DNA from: Bifidobacterium breve
GTDB taxonomy: Bacteria > Actinomycetota > Thermoleophilia > Miltoncostaeales > Miltoncostaeaceae
Length of the DNA stretch: 18,880 nt
NCBI GenBank assembly: GCA_945876305.1
Contig: CAMCOB010000019.1
Location: forward strand, 1 to 18,880
Reading direction: 5' to 3'
Below, piece by piece: positions 1 through 8,567 of this stretch (position 1 is the stretch's first letter; every line of letters starts with the position of its first letter). A program made the translations under genes and the position numbers. Below the pieces are notes generated by a model that was not told the origin of the DNA, made no database searches, and saw nothing but the letters and a program-made list of their open reading frames with translations.

Positions 1-118
1 TGGTGGAGACCGCTCCCCCGAACACCGAGAAGGAGTCGCGGTAGGACGCGCCATCTGCGATGAGCAGAACCAACTCATGACGCCGCTGTGGCGTCATCCG
101 CGCATTCGGGTGCGGCAA
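1..118 (-). CDS. IS481-family transposase, N-terminal fragment (runs off window)
   Basis: Thirty-nine codons are visible before the window ends. From the TTG at 118-116 the protein begins MPHPNARMTPQRR and continues ELVLLIADGASY, which fits the M-x-H-x-N-A-x-L-T-P-x-x-R opening of IS481 transposases followed by the first helices of their helix-turn-helix. The TTG start is chosen because AGGAG lies seven bases upstream and because it restores the HPNA motif; an in-frame ATG at 97-95 would lose it. The DDE catalytic domain would lie to the left of the window. Family assignment rests on a short stretch and on the CTAG target next to the element; a generic HTH protein is the alternative. Confidence 0.55.
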   Translation of the reverse strand, partial: MPHPNARMTPQRRHELVLLIADGASYRDSFSVFGGAVST

Positions 119-216
119 TCCGGGACTCCTGTGGACTGGGAGGTTTGACGCCCACTGCCTTACGGGAGATCCGGCCTATTGCCGAGTGGCCGTTCGGGAC
201 CTCTGTAGGCACGACA
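1..216 (-). mobile_element. 5' end of an IS481-like insertion sequence (partial)
   Basis: Reading leftward, the sequence after the pgi stop begins TGTCGTGCC and leads within about 100 bases into a reading frame with an IS481-type transposase N-terminus. The six bases just outside this end (222 to 217 on the minus strand, CCTAGC) fit NCTAGN, the target preferred by IS481 of Bordetella. The element runs off the window, so the other inverted repeat and the second copy of the target are not visible. The boundary at 216 is inferred from the TGT end and the adjoining CTAG; it could be a few bases off. Confidence 0.5.
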
Positions 217-217
217 G

Positions 218-1795
218 CTAGGGAGCCACCGTGGCCGCGGCCACCCGTGCGGCCACTGCCAGCGCGGCCTCTGGGTCGTCGCCCAGATCGATGCGCACCA
301 CGCGGCGACCACGCTCCACCAGCGCCTGCGCGTCGCCGATGGCCTGTGCCCGGAGCAGGTCGCCGAAGGTGTGATCCTGGCCGGGAATCGGCAGGTCCGG
401 ACCGCCCGGCCCGAGGAATTGCACGAACACGCCCGAGCCCGGGCCACCCTTGTGCAGCTGCCCGGTGGAGTGCAGAAACCGGGGGCCCCATCCGGCGGTG
501 GTGGCGGACTTCGTGCTGGCACGCACGGCGGCGCGGATAGCGTTGAGATGGCGCTCGCCACCCGGCGTGGGCGTGGTGAAGGCGAGGAGCGCCAGGTAGT
601 CGCCCCCCTCCAGCATTCCGATGGCGCGGGCGATGGCCTCGGGGCCCTCGCGATCATCCTTCGGGATCCCATCCTCAGATGCCAGCGCCGTGTTGGCGGC
701 GTCCTTGGCCGCCTGTACGTCGGGCTGGTTGAAGGGGTTGATCCCAAGCTCGGCACCCGCCGTGGCGATGGCGATTTCGAGGGTCATGTAGAGCGCACCC
801 ACGTCGAGGGGCTCGCGCAGGTCGAGCACGAAGACGGGAATACCCGATGCACCGATCAGCGCCACGTCGTCGTCGTGCTCGCCCGTGATCCGCAAGTGCA
901 GGATGACGCGGTCGAACCCGTACTCATCAGGGTCGCCCAGGGGCTCGCCAGCGATCGGGATGATCCCCTCCCCGTCCTTGCCAAGGCTCTCGGCCACTAA
1001 CTGCTCGGCCCACAGCCCGAACGATCCGATACCAGGGTCGGCAACGATGGTGAGCTTGTCGCGCCCCGATCTGGCCAGGGCGGCGAGTGCCACGCCCAGC
1101 CGCGGGCCATCCGATCCCTCGCGCGCGGCAGCCGCACGGTCGAGCACGTCGGCGACGGGCACCCCGGCGAGGGCCATCGGGATGAGGCCAAACAGGGTGA
1201 GGGCCGAGAAGCGGCCACCTACGTCGGGCATGTTCTCGGCCACCATGCGCCAGCCCTCGTCGGCGGCGCGAATGGCCAGGGGAGTGCCCGGGTCGGTGAT
1301 GGCCACAAAGCGGTCGCGCCAGGCCTCACCCAGGGCGTCCTTGATGAACAGCCCCACGTGCGCGGCGAATGCCAGCGGCTCTGCCGTGGTACCGCTCTTG
1401 CTTGAGACGATGGCCAGGCACTTGGCGGGGTCGACGCCCTCAGTGATGCGGGCCACTGCCACCGGGTCGGTGGAATCGAGCACGCGCAGCTCAATGCCGT
1501 CACCATGGCCGAACGTGCGGCGGGTGACCTCGGGCGACAGACTCGATCCGCCCATCCCCAGAATGAGCGCGTGGCGGATGCCCTCCTGATGGCAGGCGGC
1601 CACCAGTGAGTCGATGTCGGCGATATGCGGTCGCATTGCCTCGGGAGCCCGAAGCCAGCCAATCCAGTCGCGCGCGGCATCGGCGTGCGCCCCCCATGCA
1701 GCGGGATCGCCCGCCCGCACGTGCCCGATGAGTCCGCGGCCCTCGGCATCGGCGATGGCGTCTTCCACGAGCCCCTTCGCCGGTCCGGGGCGCAT
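218..1795 (-). CDS. pgi: glucose-6-phosphate isomerase (stand-alone Pgi of the Tal-Pgi fusion type)
   Basis: Interconverts glucose 6-phosphate and fructose 6-phosphate in the cytosol. The 525-residue protein has the sugar-isomerase phosphate-binding motifs GMGGSSLSPE (80-89) and SSKSGTTAEP (131-140) and the Pgi signature GINPFNQPDV (351-360) followed by K364. The C-terminal stretch GPRFLHSTGQLHKGGP (about 437-452) is characteristic of the Pgi half of bifunctional transaldolase/glucose-6-phosphate isomerases, but no transaldolase domain precedes it here. The ATG start is eight bases after the transketolase stop, with only a weak GAG upstream, so translation is probably coupled to tkt. The TAG stop lies inside the CTAG target of the adjoining insertion element; the last residues could have been altered by the insertion, although the length looks complete. 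Confidence 0.93.
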   Translation of the reverse strand: MRPGPAKGLVEDAIADAEGRGLIGHVRAGDPAAWGAHADAARDWIGWLRAPEAMRPHIADIDSLVAACHQEGIRHALILGMGGSSLSPEVTRRTFGHGDGIELRVLDSTDPVAVARITEGVDPAKCLAIVSSKSGTTAEPLAFAAHVGLFIKDALGEAWRDRFVAITDPGTPLAIRAADEGWRMVAENMPDVGGRFSALTLFGLIPMALAGVPVADVLDRAAAAREGSDGPRLGVALAALARSGRDKLTIVADPGIGSFGLWAEQLVAESLGKDGEGIIPIAGEPLGDPDEYGFDRVILHLRITGEHDDDVALIGASGIPVFVLDLREPLDVGALYMTLEIAIATAGAELGINPFNQPDVQAAKDAANTALASEDGIPKDDREGPEAIARAIGMLEGGDYLALLAFTTPTPGGERHLNAIRAAVRASTKSATTAGWGPRFLHSTGQLHKGGPGSGVFVQFLGPGGPDLPIPGQDHTFGDLLRAQAIGDAQALVERGRRVVRIDLGDDPEAALAVAARVAAATVAP

Positions 1796-1803
1796 CTCAA
1801 AGT

Positions 1804-3795
<1,992 letters not shown>

Positions 3796-3823
3796 GTGTT
3801 GCTCCGGTTCGAAGGGCGGCCGC

Positions 3824-3829
3824 AGCCTA
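3824..3829 (-). promoter_or_regulatory. candidate -10 box for tkt-pgi
   Basis: TAGGCT on the minus strand lies about 28 bases upstream of the tkt GTG, leaving room for the GGAG ribosome site. The same hexamer occurs on the other strand at 3889-3894, so the two divergent genes appear to use matching -10 boxes. No convincing -35 was found. Confidence 0.35.
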
Positions 3830-3888
3830 CCGACCACGTATGCCGCCGCCCCCGTGACTATCGGCGGTGTGTCGCCGAAGGATGCCCG

Positions 3889-3894
3889 TAGGCT
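3889..3894 (+). promoter_or_regulatory. candidate -10 box, leaderless start of lipoprotein gene
   Basis: TAGGCT is followed by only six bases before the ATG at 3901, and no Shine-Dalgarno is present. Transcription would begin at or next to the start codon. Confidence 0.4.
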
Positions 3895-3900
3895 TCAGCC

Positions 3901-4359
3901 ATGATCGGTCGCGTGGCATCCACCGCTGGGGTGTTCGCCCTCATCGCACTGGCATTCGCCGGATGCGGGTCGGGCGAGCAGCCCGTGCAGGTGCAGACCA
4001 CATCCCCTGCAGCGTTCGTCGAGTCGGTGCGCCAGTTGGTGCAGCCGGCCGAGCGTATGGGGGTAATTGCCACGACCGCACTGTCGGGTGAGGGCGCCCA
4101 GGCATCGAATATCGAGGTGGATGGCGTGGTTGACGACATCACACGCGAGGTGCGCGAGTTCGGTGCCCTGCACCTGGGCGACCCGGCACTCACGGCCGAG
4201 CAGCGGCGCCTGCTGGCGGCCATCGTTCCGATCGTGGCCACCATGCGCCAGATGCGGGGTGCACTCAAGGCGTCCGGCAAGGTGGGCCTAAAGTCAGCCA
4301 CGTCACAACTGCTCATCGCATTGAGGGGGATCCCATCCGCCGCGCAGCCCTCGTCCTGA
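3901..4359 (+). CDS. small helical lipoprotein, function unknown
   Basis: A 152-residue protein with a lipoprotein signal peptide: a short basic start, hydrophobic core, and lipobox FAGC with the lipidated Cys at residue 22. The mature part is mostly predicted helix, with a stretch rich in V, R and Q (about 38-55), an acidic VDDITREVREFG segment (about 78-90), and a long helix QRRLLAAIVPIVATMRQMRGAL (about 102-123, split here only for description). No enzymatic motif is recognisable. It probably sits on the outer face of the membrane. The next gene overlaps its 3' end and encodes a second lipoprotein of similar size and layout, so the two may act together. Confidence 0.75.
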   Translation: MIGRVASTAGVFALIALAFAGCGSGEQPVQVQTTSPAAFVESVRQLVQPAERMGVIATTALSGEGAQASNIEVDGVVDDITREVREFGALHLGDPALTAEQRRLLAAIVPIVATMRQMRGALKASGKVGLKSATSQLLIALRGIPSAAQPSS

Positions 4360-4820
4360 TCGTCAGCACCGTGCTGGGCACGGCCGGGCTCGCCGGTTGT
4401 GGCGGTGCGCCCGATCCGGTGCCCACCGCGCAGGTCGCGCCCGGCACAACAGTGACCCCGTCGCATTATCTGGCGCTCGTACGTGAGGCGGTGGCCGCCG
4501 CCCGCGCTGCCAGCATCCGCCTCGACGCCCTGCCCGATGGTCTCACGGCGGCCCAGGCACAGGCAGCAGCAGCTGGCCTCGCTGCCGCTGCAGCACGCGC
4601 CGAGCGGGCGGCAGAGCAGTTGTCGGCGGCGCGGCTGGACGACCAGCGCCTGGAGTCGCAGCGCAAGCGCGTCACGCCGCTTGACGTCACTCTGGCGTCG
4701 GCGCTCCGCGCCGCCGCGGATGCCGCGGAGGGGGGCAATGTGACGGCCCTCGACGTGGCCGTTGCGCAGGCGGCACGTGCCGCCGCTGCCATCCACGTGG
4801 CCACGGGGCCCGCCGCCTGA
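4335..4820 (+). CDS. second small Ala-rich lipoprotein; probable ATC start
   Basis: The nearest conventional start, GTG at 4371, would give a signal peptide of only nine residues before the lipobox LAGC. Reading upstream in frame to ATC at 4335 restores a normal signal peptide: two arginines, the core ALVLIVSTVLGTAGLAG, then Cys. GAGGGGG at 4323-4329 is five bases before that ATC, an ideal ribosome site. No ATG, GTG or TTG occurs in this frame upstream of 4335 within the stretch read. From 4335 the protein has 161 residues, overlapping the preceding gene by 25 bases. The mature part is extremely Ala-rich helix, beginning with TPSHYLALVREAV, which resembles SPAAFVESVRQLV of its neighbour. Function unknown. 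ATC initiation is an inference; a substitution in the assembly is possible. Confidence 0.7.
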   Translation: MRRAALVLIVSTVLGTAGLAGCGGAPDPVPTAQVAPGTTVTPSHYLALVREAVAAARAASIRLDALPDGLTAAQAQAAAAGLAAAAARAERAAEQLSAARLDDQRLESQRKRVTPLDVTLASALRAAADAAEGGNVTALDVAVAQAARAAAAIHVATGPAA

Positions 4821-5410
4821 CCCGCCGGCTCGGACTCGACGCCGGTGGAGTCCTCATCGATTCGCTCATGCCCACCTTCCCAGCACGGGCCGCCGATCGT
4901 CTGGGCGTGGATCCCAGCGCAGTGCGCGACCTCATCCGGGGCCCCTTTCGTGACGACTACTGGGGTGGTCGTGTTCCCGAATCAGCCTTCTGGCACGCCC
5001 TCGGGGTGCCGGTGCCCGATGCGTCCGACCGTATGGCAATCCTCAACCTGCGCCCGCGTATCGACCCGGCGCGCGTGGCCGCATGGCGCGAGGTCGCCGA
5101 CATCTGGATCATCTCCAACCACCGGCATGAGTGGCTTCTGCCCGTGCTGGCACAGACCGGTCTCGCAGATGTGGTCGATCACGTGGTCATCTCGAGCGTC
5201 GGGGGGCACGTGAAGCCCGATCCCGCGGCATGGGCAGTGCTCCTGGCCGATGGCACCGCCGCCGAGGATGTGCTCATCGTCGACGATCAGCCGCAGAACC
5301 TTGAGGCGGCCCGGTCGCTCGGCATCACGGCCGTCGCTGCGGGCGAAGACGACACGTGGTGTGTGGAGGTGGACCGCTTCCTCGCGGCCCCGGCGCGCGC
5401 TACTCGGTGA
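4817..5410 (+). CDS. HAD-superfamily hydrolase (subfamily IA-like); probable CTG start
   Basis: A 197-residue haloacid-dehalogenase-like phosphatase or hydrolase. Motif I is LGLDAGGVLID with nucleophile Asp8 (D-x-G-G form), motif II is IISNHRH, motif III is the Lys of GGHVKPDP, and motif IV is VLIVDDQPQN. These imply Mg-dependent attack on a phosphoester or similar substrate through an aspartyl intermediate; the substrate is not evident. The first ATG, at 4868, lies after motif I and would give a dead enzyme. The only reasonable initiator upstream is CTG at 4817, which overlaps the preceding stop as CTGA, in the manner of ordinary ATGA couplings. The 3' end overlaps the convergent deacetylase by 11 bases. 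Confidence 0.85.
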   Translation: MTRRLGLDAGGVLIDSLMPTFPARAADRLGVDPSAVRDLIRGPFRDDYWGGRVPESAFWHALGVPVPDASDRMAILNLRPRIDPARVAAWREVADIWIISNHRHEWLLPVLAQTGLADVVDHVVISSVGGHVKPDPAAWAVLLADGTAAEDVLIVDDQPQNLEAARSLGITAVAAGEDDTWCVEVDRFLAAPARATR

Positions 5411-6398
5411 CGCCCTTGCCGTCCACCGACATGTCGCTGGCGGTGGGTGGGTCGGAGATCACGAGGTCTCCGACAGTGGCGAAGTCGTAGCCCTGCTTCT
5501 TAAGTTCCTTGATGATTGTGGGCAGCGCAGCGACGGTGTTGGCGCGGTCGCCACCCCCATCGTGCAGCAGGATGATCGTGCCCGGGCTCACCTGCGACAT
5601 CACACGCTGCACAATCGTGGCGGCATCCGGCTGCTGCCAGTCGTTGGTGTCGGTCTCCCAGAGCACTGACAGCAGTTTGTTCTTCTCGGCCGTTGCGATC
5701 ACCGACGGGCTTACCGCGCCGTAGGGCGCACGGAACAGGCGACTGGGCGTGCCGGTCGCATTGATGATCGCGTTCTGGGTATCCACGATCTGCTTCTGCT
5801 GCTTCGCTGGTGACAACTTGGTCATGTCCTGGTGATCCCACGTGTGGACGCCGATCTGACTTCCCTGCGCGATCTGCTGGCTCAGCATCTGCGGGTTGGC
5901 CTGGATCTCCCTTCCCACCACAAAGAATGTGGCCGGCACGTTGTTCTGCTTGAGGATCGACAGGACGGATGGGGTGTCCTTGCCGGGGCCATCGTCAAAA
6001 GTGAGCGCCACCACCTTGCGGCGTCCTCCGGCGCTATGGATGCTCACGCCCTTCTCCCCGATGCTCACCAGCTCCTGATCGAGCGGCCCCAGCTGATCGG
6101 CTGATGCGCTCGGGGTGGTGACGGCGGGGATGACGGGGTCGGCGGTGGCCCGTGATGTCGGGGCATCACCGCCACGCGTCGCCAGCCCGATGGCGGCGAT
6201 GATCACCACGAGGGCAACCAGTCCGATGAGCAGAGGGTTCACGCGTCGCCGCCCCCGGGGCGGACGTCTGCGGGGTGGTCGCGACTGCGACGAGGGTCTG
6301 CGCTCGGGTGCCACGCGTGAATAATGCCCTGCCCACCGGCGTGATGACCGCGGGGCGGTTCCGGCGGTGGCACCCAGAGCCCCGGGCACCACCACCAT
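5400..6398 (-). CDS. membrane-anchored polysaccharide deacetylase (carbohydrate esterase 4 fold)
   Basis: Metal-dependent N-deacetylase of the NodB-homology family, expected to act outside the membrane on peptidoglycan or another N-acetylated glycan. The 332-residue protein has an Arg/Pro-rich cytoplasmic tail (1-53), one membrane segment (about 54-74), a linker rich in Ser, Thr and Pro, and a C-terminal catalytic domain with all five motifs: TFDDGP (133-138, metal Asp), HTWDH (185-189, both metal His), RAPYG (223-227), DTNDW (250-254) and LLHDG (277-281). Start choice is uncertain: the ATG at 6398 is 12 bases after the crp stop without a good ribosome site, and a GTG before the membrane segment would shorten the tail. 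Probably co-transcribed with the Crp-type regulator upstream. Confidence 0.9.
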   Translation of the reverse strand: MVVVPGALGATAGTAPRSSRRWAGHYSRVAPERRPSSQSRPPRRRPPRGRRRVNPLLIGLVALVVIIAAIGLATRGGDAPTSRATADPVIPAVTTPSASADQLGPLDQELVSIGEKGVSIHSAGGRRKVVALTFDDGPGKDTPSVLSILKQNNVPATFFVVGREIQANPQMLSQQIAQGSQIGVHTWDHQDMTKLSPAKQQKQIVDTQNAIINATGTPSRLFRAPYGAVSPSVIATAEKNKLLSVLWETDTNDWQQPDAATIVQRVMSQVSPGTIILLHDGGGDRANTVAALPTIIKELKKQGYDFATVGDLVISDPPTASDMSVDGKGVTE

Positions 6399-6410
6399 CC
6401 CACTCGTGCG

Positions 6411-7142
6411 CTAGCTCGCCAGTACGGCGGGCTCCCCTGCGGCGCGCATGGCGCCCCACGGGATCGTGATCGCGCGGCCGTCCATCTCCACCTCTCCGGC
6501 GGTGCGGAGCTTGCCGAAGGCGGTGGTCACTGCCTCACGCGATGCGCCGATGAGCGATGCCCACTGTGCATGTGTGAGGTCGAGACCAATCCGGACGCCC
6601 TCAGGGGCGGCCGTGCCGATCTGCTCGGCGATCTGGTGAAGCCTGCGTCGCAGCCGGTCCTCCACCCGCATCTCCGACACGATGCCGACGGTCTCGCGCA
6701 AGTTGATGAGCCTGCTCGAGAGCGCCACGGCGAGGTTTACGCCAAACCGCGGGTAGCGGGTGACGAGTGCCTCAACGGCGTGGATCGGAAGTGGTGTGAC
6801 TGCGCTCATTTCAAGCGCCGTCGCACGGGGCATGCGTTCGAGACCGAGCGACGAGTACACGGCGCCTGGCTCGACGATGGCGGTCATGACGTCAGGACCC
6901 TGGTCGGGTGAGTCGTAGAGGGCGATGCGTCCCTGGCGAACCAGGTACACGTGGTCACCGCGCATGAGCGCGGCCGGACTTTCGGCATCCCGGGCCCAGC
7001 GCACCAAAGGCAGGCGGGCGTCGAGGAGGTCAAGGTCCCTTCGTGGAATCCCGTCGAACAGGTCCTGGCGCGAGAGCGCCGGCCGCAGTGTGTCCCCGAT
7101 TGCGGCGGACGGGATCGTGGGGAGCGGTGTGAGAGTGGCCAT
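6411..7142 (-). CDS. Crp/Fnr-family transcriptional regulator
   Basis: A 243-residue regulator with an N-terminal cyclic-nucleotide-binding beta-roll (about 25-140), a dimerisation helix containing RLINLRETVGIVSEMRVEDR (about 142-161), and a C-terminal winged helix (about 185-235) in which THAQWASLIGASREAVTTAF forms the turn-helix. The N-terminal domain is divergent and the ligand cannot be assigned; no Fnr-type cysteine cluster is present. The ATG is supported by GAGG eight bases upstream, though that site lies in a hairpin. The deacetylase follows 12 bases downstream, suggesting one transcript. An inverted repeat in the leader suggests autoregulation. Confidence 0.9.
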   Translation of the reverse strand: MATLTPLPTIPSAAIGDTLRPALSRQDLFDGIPRRDLDLLDARLPLVRWARDAESPAALMRGDHVYLVRQGRIALYDSPDQGPDVMTAIVEPGAVYSSLGLERMPRATALEMSAVTPLPIHAVEALVTRYPRFGVNLAVALSSRLINLRETVGIVSEMRVEDRLRRRLHQIAEQIGTAAPEGVRIGLDLTHAQWASLIGASREAVTTAFGKLRTAGEVEMDGRAITIPWGAMRAAGEPAVLAS

Positions 7143-7147
7143 GCGGA

Positions 7148-7165
7148 CAACCTCGCAGCAGGTTG
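7148..7165 (-). promoter_or_regulatory. hairpin enclosing the crp ribosome site
   Basis: CAACCT and AGGTTG form a perfect six-base inverted repeat around a six-base loop. In the mRNA the GAGG Shine-Dalgarno of the crp-type gene overlaps the closing arm, so the folded form would hide it. The hairpin ends six bases before the ATG. Confidence 0.45.
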
Positions 7166-7178
7166 TAAGAGACCTGTG

Positions 7179-7204
7179 GGGTCACGGGTAACACTTGGTG
7201 ACCC
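7179..7204. promoter_or_regulatory. inverted repeat in crp leader, candidate operator
   Basis: GGGTCAC and GTGACCC are a perfect seven-base inverted repeat separated by 12 bases; an imperfect inner repeat GGTAAC/GTGACC shares the right arm. It lies just downstream of the candidate -10 box at 7214-7219. It is not the GTGA-N6-TCAC arrangement of classical CRP sites, so the binding protein is unknown. Confidence 0.4.
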
Positions 7205-7206
7205 GG

Positions 7207-7380
7207 ATGTTGAGGTATAGCCGCGGCAATGCGGGCGATTTGTAAACACCCACCCGCATCGCCAGGTTTGGTGGGGATTTCGCCGCGATCATCATTCCTT
7301 CACGTCAGGAGAGGATTGCACCCGGCCGGGGTGGTGTGGGCCCCGCCGGTCGCCCCGCGACCGCGATGTTCCCCCGGCAC
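7207..7380. other. intergenic stretch with a GC hairpin
   Basis: No gene is seen between the regulator's leader and the membrane-protein stop at 7381. CGGTCGC-CCC-GCGACCG at 7347-7363 is a perfect seven-base hairpin just after that stop on the minus strand. It has no following T run, so it may be a processing or Rho-type end rather than an intrinsic terminator. Confidence 0.4.
7214..7219 (-). promoter_or_regulatory. candidate -10 box for the crp-deacetylase unit
   Basis: TATACC on the minus strand lies about 72 bases upstream of the start codon. TTTACA at 7246-7241 is the nearest -35-like hexamer, but the 21-base spacer is too long for a standard promoter, so only the -10 is offered. Confidence 0.3.
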
Positions 7381-8127
7381 CTATTCGGGCAGGTGGCCGT
7401 CCACCCTGATGACGCGGTCCGCGTAAAGCAGCGCGAATGCGATGAGGGCGAAGGGCTGCACCACCAGCTGGGTGAGCGTGCTCCAAATGGTGTTGGCGGC
7501 AGTAAGAGCCGTGCCGTCGAGGGAGACGAAGATGAGCACCCCGATCACCCCGATGAGCACCTGCGCCACGCCCGCCACCACCTGAATGAGGAGCCACGCG
7601 AGAAAGACCGTCCACCAGGACCCGCGGATCAGATCCTGACTGCGGCGCAGGGAGTCGGTCACGCCCTTGCCTTCAATAACGGCCGCCTGCCCGGCAAAGA
7701 GCCACAGCACCGCAAGGAAGATTCCGGGGATGACGAGGGCGAAGAGGCCCACGATCACGCCGAGTGTCACCAGCACCAAGGCGCCGAAGAGGATCCAGAA
7801 CCGCACCCCCACACGCTCGAGGGCGGCACCGGCACTGATGCGGTCGCCGGTGAGGCGGCGCACGGTGGCCATCGCCACGGCTGCCCCACTGACGGGGAGC
7901 AGCAACAGCGCCGGGATGACGGCGATGAAGATGACCGCTGCCGCACGCTGCGTGCTGGTTGCGTCGGTGGCGGCCGCGCTGGCGATGCCCGACAGGATTC
8001 CCACGGGGATCACGGTGACCGCGGTGAGAATAAGGAACAGCAACGGCTCTGCCCGGTACATGCGCCATGCGCGCGAGAGCAGTTCGCCAAATGTGATGGG
8101 TCCCGGCTGGCGGGCATCGGTACTCAC
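7381..8127 (-). CDS. multi-pass membrane protein, function unknown
   Basis: From the GTG at 8127 the protein has 248 residues. GAGG lies nine bases upstream and the preceding gene stops five bases before the start. Hydrophobic segments are at about 29-50, 63-88, 110-145 (probably two helices), 171-201 and 216-235, giving five or six passes. The core VIPGIFLAVLWLFAGQAAVIEG followed by DSLRRSQDLIRGSWW (about 132-172, two pieces) resembles a broad family of Gram-positive membrane proteins annotated as DUF975/glycerophosphodiester-phosphodiesterase membrane domains, in which a short amphipathic loop separates helices. No catalytic residues are visible. It is last in a run of four minus-strand genes; co-transcription does not establish a link to menaquinone synthesis. 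Confidence 0.8.
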   Translation of the reverse strand: MSTDARQPGPITFGELLSRAWRMYRAEPLLFLILTAVTVIPVGILSGIASAAATDATSTQRAAAVIFIAVIPALLLLPVSGAAVAMATVRRLTGDRISAGAALERVGVRFWILFGALVLVTLGVIVGLFALVIPGIFLAVLWLFAGQAAVIEGKGVTDSLRRSQDLIRGSWWTVFLAWLLIQVVAGVAQVLIGVIGVLIFVSLDGTALTAANTIWSTLTQLVVQPFALIAFALLYADRVIRVDGHLPE

Positions 8128-8131
8128 GGGG

Positions 8132-8563
8132 TCAATCCTCGATCGGCTCGTATGGGACCGCCTCGGCGGCGAGGTCCTCGGGGTGGGTCCCCACGCTTTG
8201 CATGAAGAAGGGCGTGAGAAGGTTGAGCGTGTGCCGGCACGATGGGCAGATGGGCAGCGGCGGGGACGGTGGCAGATCGGGAGTGGCGCCTGTGAGCGAG
8301 TAGGGCGATCCCCCATACCGGGCACATGCACCGCACGGGTCGCGCAGGTCGAGCCGCACCAGATCCCAATCGCCACCGATGATCTGGGCGACCCATCCCT
8401 CGTGGCGCACGGCGTAGGCGGCCGCTTCGGCTGCAAGGGCCTGGCGATCCTCCGGGTTCCATCCATCGCTGATCGCGTTCGCGAATGCGGCCGGGGGATC
8501 GGGGATGTGCCTGAACCGCTCGGTCCAGATATCGATCTCGGCTTCCCAGTCGCGATCCGCCAC
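8132..8563 (-). CDS. Cys4 (zinc-ribbon-like) protein, function unknown
   Basis: The 143-residue protein starts at GTG 8563, four bases after the mqnD-like stop, with GGAGG nine bases upstream inside the end of that gene. An acidic, Trp-rich N-terminal half (about 1-75) is followed by two CxxC pairs, C77-C80 (PCGAC) and C106-C109 (ICPSC), the usual spacing for a structural zinc site with a long Pro-rich loop between the pairs. The C-terminus is acidic. I do not recognise a family. Its tight spacing suggests translation coupled to the menaquinone gene and to the membrane protein downstream. Confidence 0.75.
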   Translation of the reverse strand: MADRDWEAEIDIWTERFRHIPDPPAAFANAISDGWNPEDRQALAAEAAAYAVRHEGWVAQIIGGDWDLVRLDLRDPCGACARYGGSPYSLTGATPDLPPSPPLPICPSCRHTLNLLTPFFMQSVGTHPEDLAAEAVPYEPIED

Positions 8564-8567
8564 CCGG

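Noticed and set aside
119..217. Riboswitch or small RNA in the gap after pgi
   Set aside because: No known riboswitch core could be recognised; the stretch is better explained as the terminal noncoding part of the insertion element.
88..540. 150-residue plus-strand frame across the IS end and the pgi 3' end
   Set aside because: It is a low-complexity Pro/Arg-rich product overlapping two better-supported features.
7336..8205. 289-residue plus-strand frame opposite the membrane protein
   Set aside because: It is rich in D, E, H and G, as expected from the antisense of hydrophobic codons, with no motif or ribosome site.
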